Origin: Rhizobium sp.
GTDB lineage: Bacteria > Pseudomonadota > Gammaproteobacteria > Burkholderiales > Thiobacillaceae
Assembly: GCA_019459285.1 (NCBI GenBank)
Contig: JAIBEL010000021.1
Coordinates: 1 to 64,000 of the forward strand
Length of the DNA: 64,000 nucleotides
Reading direction: 5' to 3'
The position numbers and the translations under genes are program-made. The notes under the pieces are model-generated. The model was not told where the DNA came from. It ran no database searches and was given only the letters and a program-made list of their open reading frames with translations. Positions 26,157 through 37,361 of this stretch are shown here, piece by piece; position 1 is the first letter of the stretch, and every line of letters begins with the position of its first letter.

Positions 26157-27613
26157 AAAACCTGTTGCTGACTCTGAGCCTGTCGCTCGCCACTCTGCCC
26201 GTGCTCATCCCCGCCCATGCGGCCGATGACCTGCCGCCGCCGCGTACCGTCGCGCAGGATACGCCGGACGATCTGCCACCACCGCGCACCACGACGCGCA
26301 AACCGCGCCCGCTGCCCACCGAAGCCTCGCCCGCCGACAGCACCCAATCCGTCAGCACGGCGGACGATCTGCCGCCCCCGACTCCGCGCAGCCACAAACC
26401 GAAGGCGCGCGGCTTCCAGCCCTCGCTCAAGGCCGGCATCGAGGATCTGCTGCTGGAAGGCGGCAGCCTGCCCGACGCACCCGAGGCCGACACCTATTCC
26501 ACCCTGCGCACGAGCGCCTACGTCCTGTGGCAGCCCAGCCTCAACTGGGAATTCCGCGCCGGCGCGCGGCTCGACGGCATGACGCAGGATGGCGGCCTGG
26601 CCAGCCACCGCGAACTGCTGGCCGACTACGGCGATACCTATGTCCGCTACCGCAGTGGCGACACCCGCCTCACCCTCGGCGCGCAGACCATCATCTGGGG
26701 ACGCGTCGATGAAATCCCGCTGGCCGACCGCGTCAGCCGGGTCGACCTGACCCGGTTCGCCCTCGACGACCTGGCTGACCGCCGCCGCGCGCAGCTCGCC
26801 ACCCGCTGGGAGCAGAATTTCGGCGACTACAAGCTGGATGCGGTGTGGCTGCCGGTGTTCCGTGCCGCGCAGCTGCCGGACGTGGCCAGCATCTGGAGCC
26901 CGGTCAACCGCACCACCGGCCAGATCATCGGCATCGATCCTGCGCTCACTACCCCCTGGGTCAGCGCCGCGCGCATCGATGAGGACGAGCACGGCAGCGG
27001 CGGCGGCGCCCTGCGACTCACCAAGACCGGCGACCCCTTCGATTTCGGCGTAACGCTCGCACGCACCCGGCAGTCGCTGCCGTATTACCGGCTCGACCTG
27101 GCTGCGCTCAGGCTCACCGCCGTGCACCCGTTCAACACCTTCGTCGGCGCCGACATGGAACTCGAACACGACGGCCTCACCTGGCGCATGGAAGCCGGCT
27201 ACACCGGCGACGTGCCGGTGACCCTGCCCACGACCGTGATGGACACCACGCATTCGCTCGACTGGGTCGGCGCACTGGAGTTCTTCCCTGGCGGCGCCGA
27301 TACCCGCGTCAACCTGCAACTGGTTGCGCACGCACTGCAGACCGACCGCAGCATCCTCGAGCTGAAGGAATACTACGGCGCCAACGGCGAGATCGAGACC
27401 AACTTCGGCCAGGGACGCTGGAAGGCCGGGCTGCGCTTTGCCAGCGGCTTCAATGTACGCGATGTCTACCTCAGCCCCAAGCTCAGCTACGTGGGCTGGG
27501 AACCGTACGAACTCTACGTCGCTGCGCATTACTTCGATGGCGAAGCGCGCACCCTGGGCGGCTTCCACCAGGATCATTCGCTGATCACATTGGGCCTGCG
27601 CACCAAGTTCTGA
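26153..27613 (+). CDS. DUF1302-like outer-membrane beta-barrel with DDLPPP repeats
   Basis: A 486-residue exported protein. A signal peptide covers about residues 1-23 (cleavage after AHAA). Then comes a disordered Pro/Asp/Thr-rich region to about residue 90, holding three copies of DDLPPP, two of them followed by RT. The rest is a run of amphipathic beta strands (WEFRAGARLDG, DTYVRYRSGDTRLTLG) ending in LGLRTKF, whose terminal Phe is typical of outer-membrane barrels. The TIIWGRVDEIPLADRVSRVDLT segment recalls DUF1302 proteins. Middle gene of a LolA-like/barrel/RND operon, so it may be the outer-membrane part of an export route. Confidence 0.82.
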   Translation: MKNLLLTLSLSLATLPVLIPAHAADDLPPPRTVAQDTPDDLPPPRTTTRKPRPLPTEASPADSTQSVSTADDLPPPTPRSHKPKARGFQPSLKAGIEDLLLEGGSLPDAPEADTYSTLRTSAYVLWQPSLNWEFRAGARLDGMTQDGGLASHRELLADYGDTYVRYRSGDTRLTLGAQTIIWGRVDEIPLADRVSRVDLTRFALDDLADRRRAQLATRWEQNFGDYKLDAVWLPVFRAAQLPDVASIWSPVNRTTGQIIGIDPALTTPWVSAARIDEDEHGSGGGALRLTKTGDPFDFGVTLARTRQSLPYYRLDLAALRLTAVHPFNTFVGADMELEHDGLTWRMEAGYTGDVPVTLPTTVMDTTHSLDWVGALEFFPGGADTRVNLQLVAHALQTDRSILELKEYYGANGEIETNFGQGRWKAGLRFASGFNVRDVYLSPKLSYVGWEPYELYVAAHYFDGEARTLGGFHQDHSLITLGLRTKF

Positions 27614-27626
27614 CCGGGACCGGCGC

Positions 27627-29918
27627 ATGAAGCTGCTGAAACCCTGGATCGATGGCAGCCGCATGCTGCCGCCCTGGCTGGCGCTGGCCATCCTGCTCGG
27701 GATCCAGCTGGTATCGATACCGTTCCTGCTGAAGCTTCATTTCAACAACGCGCCGGACATCTACTCGCCCCCCGATTCGCCCACCATCCAACTGCGCGAA
27801 TCGCTGTTCAAGGAATTCCCCAACGACGAGGCCGTCATCGCCCTGTTCGAAGGCGACGACCTGTACACCCCGGCGTTTCTCGCCGCGCTCGACCGCGCCG
27901 CGAAGAAAATGGCCGCACTGCCTGCGGTCGATCGGGTCCTGACGCTCACCACGGTCGAGCACATCGACGCCACCGACGACGGTTTTGCGGTATCGCTGCT
28001 GGTCGATCCGAAACATTTGGCCGAACGCACGCCGGCGCAGTGGAAAGCCCGCGTGCTTGGCGACCCCATCGCGCCCGGTCTGATCGCCTCGCGTGACGGC
28101 CGCGCCGTCGCGCTGGTGGTGCGCCCCAAATTCCTGAAGGAAAGTCTCGCCCGCCGCGACATCGAGAACGCACTCGAAAAAACGATCACCGCCGAGAAGC
28201 TCGATAGCCACCACACCGCCACTGCCGGCACGGTGGCGCAGACGGTCGCGGAACTGCGCTCGCTCTGGCGCGATAGCGCGATCTTCATTCCGCTCACCTT
28301 CGCCATCGGCATGGTGTTGCTGTGGTGGGTGGTCGGACGCATCCGTCCGGTCGTGATCGGCGGACTGGCCATGGGCACGGTGGTATCGGCCAGCGTGGCC
28401 GGGCTGGTGGCTTTCGGCCAGCCCTATACACCGATCACCGCGATGATCCCAACCCTGATGGCGGCCTACACCGTCGCCACCATGCTGCATCTGTATGCCG
28501 GCATCCAGCGCGGCCGCATCGCGTTGCTGCCGCGGCGGCAACGCATTGCCCGCGCGCTGAAGGACACCTTCGTTCCCGGCCTGTTCAACATCCTGACGAC
28601 AGGCGCCGGCATGCTGAGCATGCTGTGGATCAGTATCCCCCCGGTTCAGACCTTTGGCCTGTCGGGTGCCATCGGTACGCTCATGGTGTTCCTGGTGGTG
28701 TTCATCCTGGTGCCGCCCATCCTGTTGAAATGGGACACGCCGCGCTGGCCCCGCCGCCGCTCGGGCCTGGCGCACGCCCGCCGGATCGCGGCGGTGGTGG
28801 CTGTATTCAGCCTGCGGCACGCGAAAGCCGTGCTGATCAGCTCGGCCCTATTGGTGCTGGTGACCATCCCGCTGGTGATGCAGGTCAAGGTCGAATCCAA
28901 CATCTTGGAGTTCTTTGCGCCCGACCATCCCCTCAGCCGCGGGACCGAACGGATCGAAAGCAAACTGTCCGGCGTCACCGGGCTCGAGATCGTGCTTACC
29001 GGCTCAGGTCGCGACAGCCTGAAAGACCCGGGCCGCCTGGCCCAGATCCAGGCCCTGCAGACCTGGCTGGAACAGCAGCCGGAAATCGACCGCAGCTTTT
29101 CGCTGGTCAACGTGCTGGAGGAAATGAACCGCGCCTTCAGCGGCGATGCGCCCGGCACGAATGCGCTGCCCACCAGCCGCAAGCTGGTCGAACAGCTGCT
29201 GCTCATCTATGACGGCAAGGATTTGTACGAGCTCGTCAACCACGAGTTCCAGCGCGGCCGCATCGCGCTCAGCCTCAATGTGCACGGTGCCAATGAAATC
29301 AGCCAGGTGATCCAGCGAATCCGCACACACCTGGACGCCCAGCCCATCGCCGGCATGCGCTACGATATTTCCGGATTTGGCCAGCTGTTTGCGGACCAGA
29401 CGGATCGCATCGTCAACGGCCAGATCAAGAGCTTCACTTCGTCCTTCCTGCAGATTCTGCTGCTGATGGCGCTTCTGTTCCGCTCGCTCAAGGCCGGACT
29501 CATCTGCCTGATCCCCAACCTGGCGCCGCTGTTCTTCATCTTTGTGGTGATGGGTGTGTCGGGTATCGCGCTCGACGTCGCCACCGTGCTGATCGCCGGC
29601 ATCATCCTCGGCATCACCGTGGACGACACCATCCATCTGTATCACGGCTATCTGCACCGCCTCAAGCATGGCGCCGGTCCGGTGTTTGCCATCATCCGCA
29701 GCGTGGAAAGCTCGGGCCGCGCGGTGATCGCAATTTCGGTAGTACTGATTGCGCAGTTCGGTCTGCTCGGGTTGTCCGACTACCGCCCCACCGCTCATTT
29801 CGGCATGCTGTGCGCCGTCGGCCTGTTCGCCGGTCAGGTGTTCGAATTGCTGCTGATGCCGGCCCTGCTCGGCATGCAATTACGCAAGCCGCGTCCCGTC
29901 GCCGTCACGGCACCGTGA
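27627..29918 (+). CDS. RND superfamily (MMPL-type) exporter
   Basis: A 763-residue inner-membrane transporter of the COG1033 predicted-exporter type. A first helix (about 17-35) is followed by a large periplasmic domain, five to six helices at about 215-385, a second first-helix (about 400-420), a second periplasmic domain, and a final helix group at about 610-755. The typical VDDTIHLYHGY, in which the Asp residues are candidates for proton coupling, is in the second helix bundle. It begins 13 bp after the barrel gene and ends overlapping the convergent coiled-coil gene by 14 bp. Relatives export hopanoids or lipids; here the substrate is unknown. Confidence 0.9.
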   Translation: MKLLKPWIDGSRMLPPWLALAILLGIQLVSIPFLLKLHFNNAPDIYSPPDSPTIQLRESLFKEFPNDEAVIALFEGDDLYTPAFLAALDRAAKKMAALPAVDRVLTLTTVEHIDATDDGFAVSLLVDPKHLAERTPAQWKARVLGDPIAPGLIASRDGRAVALVVRPKFLKESLARRDIENALEKTITAEKLDSHHTATAGTVAQTVAELRSLWRDSAIFIPLTFAIGMVLLWWVVGRIRPVVIGGLAMGTVVSASVAGLVAFGQPYTPITAMIPTLMAAYTVATMLHLYAGIQRGRIALLPRRQRIARALKDTFVPGLFNILTTGAGMLSMLWISIPPVQTFGLSGAIGTLMVFLVVFILVPPILLKWDTPRWPRRRSGLAHARRIAAVVAVFSLRHAKAVLISSALLVLVTIPLVMQVKVESNILEFFAPDHPLSRGTERIESKLSGVTGLEIVLTGSGRDSLKDPGRLAQIQALQTWLEQQPEIDRSFSLVNVLEEMNRAFSGDAPGTNALPTSRKLVEQLLLIYDGKDLYELVNHEFQRGRIALSLNVHGANEISQVIQRIRTHLDAQPIAGMRYDISGFGQLFADQTDRIVNGQIKSFTSSFLQILLLMALLFRSLKAGLICLIPNLAPLFFIFVVMGVSGIALDVATVLIAGIILGITVDDTIHLYHGYLHRLKHGAGPVFAIIRSVESSGRAVIAISVVLIAQFGLLGLSDYRPTAHFGMLCAVGLFAGQVFELLLMPALLGMQLRKPRPVAVTAP

Positions 29919-30480
29919 CTTTCAGCGCGCCGAATTCATCGTTGAACACCCCCACCTCGTCGCCCGACGCGAATTGCCAGCCTTCCAGATGGCCGAACTC
30001 GGTGCGTGACCGCGGTTCCAGATCGAGTTTGAAACGACGTGCCGTCGACAGCGTAGGATTGCGCACGGCGAGGAGCACGGTGAGATAGCGGTCGCTGGTA
30101 TTCTCGATTTCAGCCACCAGTCCCTTGCCCAGTATCGACGAGCGGAAACCGATGACAACCGGCAGGGCCGGTTTGGCTGCGACCGCAGCCGCCTGGACGT
30201 CGGTTTCCTTGTAGGCCAGTTGCGCTTTCAGTTGCTCGATTTCGCGCAGACTTTCGGTCAGTTGGTTGCGTGTCTCGATCAGATAGCGCTCGCTCTGCTG
30301 GCGCGACTCGGTCTCCTTGGACAGTCGCCGCTTCATATCGCCCAGGTCGACGTTGAGCATGAAGGCATACAGCGCGAGACCGCACACCAGCAAGAGCAGC
30401 ACGACATTCAGGCCGACCGACACGAACAGCCCGCGGCGTCTCGGCCGAGCGGGAGAGGACGTGCCTGCGCTCGTGTTCAT
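29905..30480 (-). CDS. Membrane-anchored coiled-coil protein of unknown function
   Basis: A 191-residue protein I do not recognise. A basic N-terminus (RPRRRG) precedes one transmembrane helix (about residues 21-45), then a charged coiled coil (about 48-95, rich in K, E, Q and R), then a C-terminal domain predicted mostly beta (VVIGFRSSILGKGLVAEI, YLTVLLAVRNPTL). The ATG at 30480 is two bases after the ppc stop, so it is probably co-transcribed with ppc. It may be a scaffold or envelope protein; no catalytic motif is seen. The 3' end overlaps the convergent exporter gene by 14 bp. Confidence 0.75.
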   Translation of the reverse strand: MNTSAGTSSPARPRRRGLFVSVGLNVVLLLLVCGLALYAFMLNVDLGDMKRRLSKETESRQQSERYLIETRNQLTESLREIEQLKAQLAYKETDVQAAAVAAKPALPVVIGFRSSILGKGLVAEIENTSDRYLTVLLAVRNPTLSTARRFKLDLEPRSRTEFGHLEGWQFASGDEVGVFNDEFGALKVTVP

Positions 30481-30482
30481 GC

Positions 30483-33302
30483 TCAACCGGTGTTGCGCAT
30501 CCCGGACGCGATGGCGTTGATCGATCGCATCAGCGGCGTCAGCCACGATTCCTGCTCGGCATCCCATACGCTTTCGGAACGATAGCGCTTCAGCATGCGG
30601 ACCTGGATGTGGTTGATGGGGTCGATGTAGGGGCGACGGCGGGACAACGACAAGGCAAGCGACTGGTTCTCTTCCAGCAGGGTCTCAATCTGCGCGACCT
30701 GCATGACGCCCGTCACCGTCAGCGCGAACTCGTCCACCACCGTGCGGTAGATCGCCATGGTGTTGGGGTGGTCGCACAGGCGCGCATATTCCTCGGAGAT
30801 TTCCATGTCGGCCTTGACCAGCGACATCTGCACGTTGGACAGCAGGCTACGGAAGAACGGCCACTCGCGGTACATGGTCCGAAGATGTTCGAGTCCCGCC
30901 GGATCGGCTTCGATGAAATATTTCAGCGCCGTGCCGATCCCATACCAGGCGGGCAAGGTATGACGCGACTGGGCCCAGCCGAATACCCAGGGAATGGCGC
31001 GAATCGACGCGAGCGAGCGATCGGCCTTCTTGCGGTGCGACGGCCTGCTCCCCATGTTGAGCAGGCCGATCTCGGTGACGGGCGTGCTTTCGTAGAAATA
31101 GTCGATGAAGCCCGGCATGCCGATCAGCGCACGATAGCTTTTCTCCCCGGCCGCCGCCATATTGCCCATCCAGTCGAGGTATTCCTGCGGGTAGCGTACT
31201 TCGCTTTGCGCAAGCGCCGTGGCGCTCGCCTTGAGCAGGCCGGTGACCCCCATGCCGATTTCATAATTGGCCGTTTCGGGATTGCTGTATTTGTAGTACA
31301 GCATCTCGCCCTGCTCGGTAAACTTGATCTCGCCATTCACGGTACCGGGGGGCTGCGACAGGATCGCCTCGTGGGTCGGCCCGCCGCCGCGGCCCACCGT
31401 GCCGCCGCGGCCGTGGAAGAGTCGGCATTCGACGCCGTAATGCTGGGTCAGCGCGATGATGGAAAGCTGCGCCTGATAGAGGTTCCAGTTCGACGCCAGG
31501 ATGCCGCCGTCCTTGCACGAATCCGAATAGCCGAGCATGACTTCCTGATGGTTGCCGTTGGCAGTCACCAATGCGCGGTAGACCTTGTTCGACAGCAACT
31601 GGTCGAGGATGGCCTCGCTGCGCTGCAGGTCGTCGACCGTCTCGAACAGGGGCGCGACCTGGATGCGGCAGAACCAGTCGCGGCCATTGTGGCCGCACAA
31701 GCCGACCAGCCGGGCCAGCAACAGGACTTCCAGCACATGCGAGGCGCTATGGGTCATCGAGATCACATAGGTGCCGAAGAGCTCGTCGCCCACTTCGGCC
31801 TGCAGCTTGGCCATGCGGCGGAATACCGCGAGCGCTTCGCGCGTCTCGTCATCCAGCGTGCCATCGCTGATCTCGATCAGGTCGATATGGCCGATCCAGG
31901 CCGCCAGGCGCTGCAGACGATCGGCTTCGGACGCTGCGGCATAATCGAAATCGGGATCGATCTGCTGCAGCACCGCCACGACCGTACGCGTATGGACGGT
32001 CGACTCCTGGCGAATGTCGAGCTGCAGCAGGTGGAAGCCGAAACTTTCGACCAGCCGGATCAGCGCCTGCAGGTCCTGCATGGCGACGATACGGTCGCCG
32101 TGGCTGATCAGCGAATCGCGCACCAGATAGAGATCGTCGAGGAAGGCCGCGGCATTCTCGTAGGCCAGGTGCGAGGTGAAGCTTGGCACGTCGGCCAGAC
32201 ACTGATGGACATAGGACAGATTGGCGTCGAGGCGTGCCAGCATCATGGCCGCCATGCGCCGGTAGGGCTCGCGGCTGTAGATCTGCACCGCGGTGCCGCG
32301 AAATACCTGCTCGCCGAACTCGGCCTCATACTCGCCCAGCCGTTCCAGGAAAGCCGCCGACGGCGTGCACCAACCGCTGCTATGGGTGAGCGTCTGCCGC
32401 AATTCGAGCACGCGTGCTCGGTATTCGGTGAGCGCCGCCTTCATCTGCGTATGCACTGTCCATTCGGTGACGTCTGCTGTCACGAACGGGTTGCCGTCGC
32501 GGTCGCCGCCGATCCACGAACCGAAGCGGATGAAGCTCGGCACGCTGACCGAGGCGCCCCCATCGGCGTTCACGCCGTAATGCTTGCGCAACGCCTTCTC
32601 GAAGTAGGAATACGCCTTCGGTACCGCCTCAAACAGGCTTTCCCGCACGTAGTACAGGCCGTTGCGTACTTCGTCGCGCACTTCGAGCTTGGCCGTGCGC
32701 AGTTCGTCGGTGCGCCACATCACCTGGATTTCCGCAGCCAGCTGCGCCTCAAGTTCGTGCTGGTCGTTCGCGCCGAGCGTAGGACTGTAGAGCTGGTCGC
32801 AGATCAGGAACACCCGGCGCATGCCTTCCATGACCGCGCGGCGACGCGCTTCGGTCGGATGGGCGGTGAACACCGGCGCATAGTGCAGGCGGTTGACCAT
32901 GCTCTGCAGCGTATTCGCCGAGAGCCCCTGCGCCTTGAGGTCGGCCAGGGTGCGGTCGAACGAGCCTTCCCACAACATCATGCTGTGCGACAGCATGCGG
33001 CGGCGGTTGCGGTGGGCAAAGCTTTCCTCCGCCACGTTGACCAATTTGAAATAGCTGGAAAAGGCGCGCACCACCAACTCGACCTTGGCGGCCGGCATGG
33101 CATCGATCAGGGCCATCAACTCGGTGCGGCGCTGCTGGTCTTCCTGCTGGTGCAGTTCGGCAAAGCCGCGGCGCAGGGTTTCCACCGCCTCGAACACGTC
33201 TTCGCCGGCAAATTGCAGCAGGACCTGGCCAAGCAGCGTGCCCAGCAGCTTGACCTGCGCGCGCAGGTGGTCATCCGTCAGGAGATTTTCGGGTGCGTTC
33301 AT
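30483..33302 (-). CDS. ppc: Phosphoenolpyruvate carboxylase
   Basis: Adds bicarbonate to PEP to make oxaloacetate, the anaplerotic entry to the TCA cycle. Catalytic signatures are intact: VFTAHPTEARRR with the active-site His (about residue 145), GGDRDGNPFV, the FHGRGGTVGRGGGPTHEAI loop with the second conserved His region, and the C-terminal RNTG that binds allosteric aspartate in other PEPCs. At 939 aa it is full length. It is transcribed downstream of purL (74-bp gap). With ppsA and the pdh operon in the same window, it points to an active PEP-pyruvate-oxaloacetate node, as expected in an autotroph. Confidence 0.97.
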   Translation of the reverse strand: MNAPENLLTDDHLRAQVKLLGTLLGQVLLQFAGEDVFEAVETLRRGFAELHQQEDQQRRTELMALIDAMPAAKVELVVRAFSSYFKLVNVAEESFAHRNRRRMLSHSMMLWEGSFDRTLADLKAQGLSANTLQSMVNRLHYAPVFTAHPTEARRRAVMEGMRRVFLICDQLYSPTLGANDQHELEAQLAAEIQVMWRTDELRTAKLEVRDEVRNGLYYVRESLFEAVPKAYSYFEKALRKHYGVNADGGASVSVPSFIRFGSWIGGDRDGNPFVTADVTEWTVHTQMKAALTEYRARVLELRQTLTHSSGWCTPSAAFLERLGEYEAEFGEQVFRGTAVQIYSREPYRRMAAMMLARLDANLSYVHQCLADVPSFTSHLAYENAAAFLDDLYLVRDSLISHGDRIVAMQDLQALIRLVESFGFHLLQLDIRQESTVHTRTVVAVLQQIDPDFDYAAASEADRLQRLAAWIGHIDLIEISDGTLDDETREALAVFRRMAKLQAEVGDELFGTYVISMTHSASHVLEVLLLARLVGLCGHNGRDWFCRIQVAPLFETVDDLQRSEAILDQLLSNKVYRALVTANGNHQEVMLGYSDSCKDGGILASNWNLYQAQLSIIALTQHYGVECRLFHGRGGTVGRGGGPTHEAILSQPPGTVNGEIKFTEQGEMLYYKYSNPETANYEIGMGVTGLLKASATALAQSEVRYPQEYLDWMGNMAAAGEKSYRALIGMPGFIDYFYESTPVTEIGLLNMGSRPSHRKKADRSLASIRAIPWVFGWAQSRHTLPAWYGIGTALKYFIEADPAGLEHLRTMYREWPFFRSLLSNVQMSLVKADMEISEEYARLCDHPNTMAIYRTVVDEFALTVTGVMQVAQIETLLEENQSLALSLSRRRPYIDPINHIQVRMLKRYRSESVWDAEQESWLTPLMRSINAIASGMRNTG

Positions 33303-33376
33303 GGCAAAAACTCAATGCCCGGCACAGCGGGATTCGGAAGCGACAAAGCCCGCTATTTTCTCATAGTCGGTGCCGA

Positions 33377-36300
33377 TCACCCAACCGTACGCCGGGCATT
33401 GCGGAACATACGCAACCACGGGCCCGCGCCGGTCATGCCGTCGGGCCGCCACGACAGTTGGGCGGCGCGGTATACGCGCTCGGGATGCGGCATCAGGATG
33501 CTGAAGCGGCCATCGGCCGTGGTGAAGCCGGTCAGGCCGCCGGCCGATCCGTTCGGATTGAGCGGATAGCGCTCGGTCGGCGCACCCTGGTGATCGACAT
33601 AGCGCAACGTCGCCACGGCTTGCGCCGCATGCGCGGCCTCGCGGAAAACGACCCGCCCTTCGCCGTGCGACACCACGATGGGCATCGTCGAGCCGGCCAT
33701 GTCGGCGAAGAAGATCGACGGCGAGGCCAGCACCTCGACCTGCGTGAAGCGCGCCTCGAACTGTTCAGACAGGTTGCGTTCGAAACGCGGCCAGGCGGCG
33801 GCGCCGGGAATCAGGTCATGCAGCTGGCTCATCATCTGGCAACCGTTGCACACGCCCAGGGCGAAACTGCCGGCTCGCCTGAAAAACGCTGCGAACTCAT
33901 CCCGGGCGCGCGGGTTGAACAGGATGGATTTGGCCCAGCCGCCGCCTGCGCCCAGCACATCGCCATAGCTGAAGCCGCCGCAGGCCGCCAGCCCGGTGAA
34001 ATCGGCGAGGCTCACGCGGCCGGACAGGATGTCGCTCATATGCACGTCGACGGGCGCAAAGCCGGCGGCGTCGAACGCGGCGGCCATCTCGACCTGGCCG
34101 TTGACACCCTGCTCGCGCAGCACCGCCACGCGGGGGCGTATGCCGCGGGCGATGAAAGGTGCGGCAATGTCGTCGTCCATCTCGAAAGTCGGCGCATAAC
34201 GCAGGCCCGGGTCGGCGGCATCGGCATTGCGTGCAAATTCCTGATCGGCACACGCCGGGTTGTCGCGCAGTTTTGCCATTTCATGGCTGGTGCGCGCCCA
34301 TGCCTGCTGCAGGTCGACGCGTGCCTCGTCCAGGATCACCCGCTCCTTGCGCAGCACGCGAACGCGGTCCGCCCCATTGGGCTGGCCGACTATATAGAAC
34401 TCGCCGCGCAGGCCGGCATCGAAGAAGGCCTGCATCACCGCCTGGGTGTCGCTGCGGCGGATCTGCAGCACGGCGCCGGCTTCCTCGCTGAACAGCACGC
34501 TGAAAATCCGTTCGGAGTAACCGCGCGGGTCCTGCATGTCCGGCTCCGGCAGGCCCTCGTCCTCGGCATCGTGGCGGATCTTCTCGGAGCACAGCTCGTC
34601 GACGTCCACCTCCACCCCGCAGTGGCCGGCGAAAGCCATCTCGCACAGGGCGGCGAACAGGCCGCCATCCGAGCGGTCATGGTAGGCGAGCAGCTTGCCG
34701 GCGGCGTTCAGCGCCTGCACGGTGTCGAAGAAGGCGCTGAGCGCCGCAGCGGCTGGCGCGTCCGGGCAGCGGTCCCCCACCTGCTTGTAGGCCTGGGCGA
34801 AGCTCGAGCCGCCGAGCCGGTTCTTGCCCAGCCCCAGATCGATCAGCACGAGATCGGTGTCGCCAGCGTCAGTGCGCAACTGCGGCGTCAGGTGCTGCGT
34901 CGCATCAGGCGTGGTGGCGAACGCCGAAATCACCAGCGAGATCGGCGAGGTCACCGACTTCTTCTCGCCGCCGGCCTGCCACACCGTCTTCATGCTCATC
35001 GAATCCTTGCCAACCGGGATGCTCACACCCAGCGCCTGGCAATAATTCGAGACCGCGGAAACGGTGTCGAACAACGCCGCATCCTCGCCGGGGTGACCGG
35101 CCGGTGCCATCCAGTTGGCCGACAGCTTCACGCTGCCCAGGCCCTCGACCCGCGCGGCAGCCAGGTTGGTGATCGCCTCGACGATCGCCATGCGCCCCGA
35201 CGCCGGTGCGTCGATCAGCGCCAGCGGGGCCTTCTCGCCGATGGAAAACGCCTCGCCCTGCGTGGTCTGGTAGCCCGCCAGCGTGATCGCGCAGTCGGCC
35301 ACCGGCACCTGCCACGGCCCCACGCACTGGTCGCGGGCAGTGAGGCCGCCGACACTGCGGTCGCCGATGGCGATCAGGAACATCTTCGATGCCACGCCCG
35401 GCAGCGCCAGCACGCGGTAGACCGCGTCCTTCAGGTCGATGCCGTCGAACGCAAGCGGTACCGGCAGAACGGTCTGGTGCGTAACGTCGCGCGTCATCTT
35501 CGGCGGCTTGCCGAGGATCACGTCGAGGCTCACGTCCACCGGTGCGTTGCCAAAATGGCTGTCGCTCACCAGCAAGTGATTCTCCTCGGTCGCTTCGCCC
35601 AGCACCGCGAACGGGCAGCGTTCGCGCTCGCAGATCGCGCGGAATTCGTCGAGGCGACCCGGCGGGATCGCCAGCACGTAGCGCTCCTGCGCCTCGTTGC
35701 ACCAGATCTCGCGCGGCGACATGCCTGATTCCTCCGACGGCGCGGCGCGCAACTCGAAGCGTCCGCCGCGGCCGCCGCCGTGCACCAACTCGGGCAGCGC
35801 GTTCGACAGGCCGCCGGCGCCGACGTCGTGGATGGAAAGAATCGGATTGGCCTCACCGAGCTGCCAGCAGCGGTCGATGACTTCCTGCGCGCGCCGCTCC
35901 ATTTCGGGGTTGCCGCGCTGCACCGAGTCGATGTCGAGGTCGGCGGCGTTGGCGCCGGTGGCCATCGACGAGGCTGCACCGCCGCCGAGGCCGATCAGCA
36001 TGCCAGGGCCGCCCAGCTGGATCAGCAGCGTGCCGGTCGGCAACAGTTTCTTGTCGACGTGATCGGCACGGATGCTGCCGACGCCGCCCGCCAGCATGAT
36101 GGGCTTGTGATAGCCGCGCCGTTGCCCGGCGACCGTTTCTTCGAACGTGCGGAAATAGCCGGCCAGGTTGGGGCGGCCGAATTCGTTGTTGAAGGCCGCT
36201 GCGCCGACCGGGCCTTCGAGCATGATCGCGAGCGGGGTGACGATGCGCTCGGGCTTGCCGTAGGCGTCCGTTTCCCACGGCTGGGCGTAGCCGGGAATGT

Positions 36301-37333
36301 TGAGATTGGACACCGAGAATCCGCACAGGCCGGCCTTGGGCTTGGAACCGATGCCGGTCGCGCCCTCGTCGCGGATTTCGCCGCCGCTGCCGGTGGCTGC
36401 ACCGGGAAACGGCGAGATCGCGGTCGGGTGGTTGTGCGTCTCGACCTTCATCAGCACGTGGGTGAGCTCGCTGCTGTAGGCATAGCTGCCGTCGACGCGC
36501 GGGTAGAAGCGGTCGATCTGCGCGCCCTCGATGACGGAGGAGTTGTCCGAATACGCCACCACCGTGCCCTCGGGATGCGCGGCATGGGTGTCGCGGATCA
36601 TGCCGAACAGCGACTTCGCCTGCGCTTCGCCGTCGATCACCCAGGCGGCGTTGAATATCTTGTGGCGACAGTGCTCCGAGTTGGCCTGCGCGAACATCAT
36701 CAGCTCAACGTCGGTGGGGTTGCGCCCGATGCGGGTGAAGTTGTCGACCAGATACTCGACCTCGTCGTCCGACAGCGCGAGGCCGAGTTCGCGGTTGGCC
36801 GCCTCCAGCGCGGCGCGGCCGCCCGCCATTACGTCGACCGTGGCCAGTTCGCGCGGCGGCACGTGCTGGAACAGCACGTGCGCGGCGTCGAGCGAATCCA
36901 TCACGACTTCCGTCATGCGGTCGTGCAGCAGCGGCAGCAGCGCCGTCAGTGCCTGGGCTGCCAGCGGGGCACCCTGCGGATCGCGCAGGCGATAGGCGAC
37001 GCCGCGCTCGATGCGGCGCAACTGGACGAGGCCGCTGTTTTTCAGAATATCCGTCGCCTTCGACGACCAGGGTGAAATCGTGCCCGGGCGCGGCGTGACC
37101 AGAACCTGCACGTCGTCGGCCGAAGGGCTGTCGGTCGGGGTACCGTAATCCAGCGTCCTGGCCAGCTGCTGTCCAGCCGCCGTATCCAGTTCGGCGTCCA
37201 GTTCAAGGAAATGCCAGTAGCGTGCGCTCAGCTCGCCCAGCGCCACCCCGAGACGGGCTGCCTCCTGGCGAATTTTGTCGAGCCGAAAGGAAGACAGCGC
37301 GTCACTGCCGGGGAGCGAAACGATGGAAGACAT
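33377..37333 (-). CDS. purL: Phosphoribosylformylglycinamidine synthase (large, single-chain)
   Basis: Fourth step of purine synthesis: converts FGAR to FGAM with glutamine and ATP. The 1318-residue chain holds an N-terminal PurS-like domain, two AIRS-like ATP-binding halves ([24 protein letters not shown] at about residues 300-325; [13 protein letters not shown] in the second half) and a C-terminal class I glutamine amidotransferase with the nucleophile in LGVCNGCQ (about 1190) and the final HPERVYR carrying the His. This single-chain form is standard in beta- and gammaproteobacteria. It starts 29 bp after the DUF3330 gene. Confidence 0.97.
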   Translation of the reverse strand: MSSIVSLPGSDALSSFRLDKIRQEAARLGVALGELSARYWHFLELDAELDTAAGQQLARTLDYGTPTDSPSADDVQVLVTPRPGTISPWSSKATDILKNSGLVQLRRIERGVAYRLRDPQGAPLAAQALTALLPLLHDRMTEVVMDSLDAAHVLFQHVPPRELATVDVMAGGRAALEAANRELGLALSDDEVEYLVDNFTRIGRNPTDVELMMFAQANSEHCRHKIFNAAWVIDGEAQAKSLFGMIRDTHAAHPEGTVVAYSDNSSVIEGAQIDRFYPRVDGSYAYSSELTHVLMKVETHNHPTAISPFPGAATGSGGEIRDEGATGIGSKPKAGLCGFSVSNLNIPGYAQPWETDAYGKPERIVTPLAIMLEGPVGAAAFNNEFGRPNLAGYFRTFEETVAGQRRGYHKPIMLAGGVGSIRADHVDKKLLPTGTLLIQLGGPGMLIGLGGGAASSMATGANAADLDIDSVQRGNPEMERRAQEVIDRCWQLGEANPILSIHDVGAGGLSNALPELVHGGGRGGRFELRAAPSEESGMSPREIWCNEAQERYVLAIPPGRLDEFRAICERERCPFAVLGEATEENHLLVSDSHFGNAPVDVSLDVILGKPPKMTRDVTHQTVLPVPLAFDGIDLKDAVYRVLALPGVASKMFLIAIGDRSVGGLTARDQCVGPWQVPVADCAITLAGYQTTQGEAFSIGEKAPLALIDAPASGRMAIVEAITNLAAARVEGLGSVKLSANWMAPAGHPGEDAALFDTVSAVSNYCQALGVSIPVGKDSMSMKTVWQAGGEKKSVTSPISLVISAFATTPDATQHLTPQLRTDAGDTDLVLIDLGLGKNRLGGSSFAQAYKQVGDRCPDAPAAAALSAFFDTVQALNAAGKLLAYHDRSDGGLFAALCEMAFAGHCGVEVDVDELCSEKIRHDAEDEGLPEPDMQDPRGYSERIFSVLFSEEAGAVLQIRRSDTQAVMQAFFDAGLRGEFYIVGQPNGADRVRVLRKERVILDEARVDLQQAWARTSHEMAKLRDNPACADQEFARNADAADPGLRYAPTFEMDDDIAAPFIARGIRPRVAVLREQGVNGQVEMAAAFDAAGFAPVDVHMSDILSGRVSLADFTGLAACGGFSYGDVLGAGGGWAKSILFNPRARDEFAAFFRRAGSFALGVCNGCQMMSQLHDLIPGAAAWPRFERNLSEQFEARFTQVEVLASPSIFFADMAGSTMPIVVSHGEGRVVFREAAHAAQAVATLRYVDHQGAPTERYPLNPNGSAGGLTGFTTADGRFSILMPHPERVYRAAQLSWRPDGMTGAGPWLRMFRNARRTVG

Positions 37334-37361
37334 GTGCGTCTTTGCAAACAGGGCAAAGACG

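Noticed and set aside
30609-35728. Plus-strand frames of 986 and 811 codons
   Set aside because: Antisense shadows of ppc and purL, with no domain resemblance and no ribosome-binding site.
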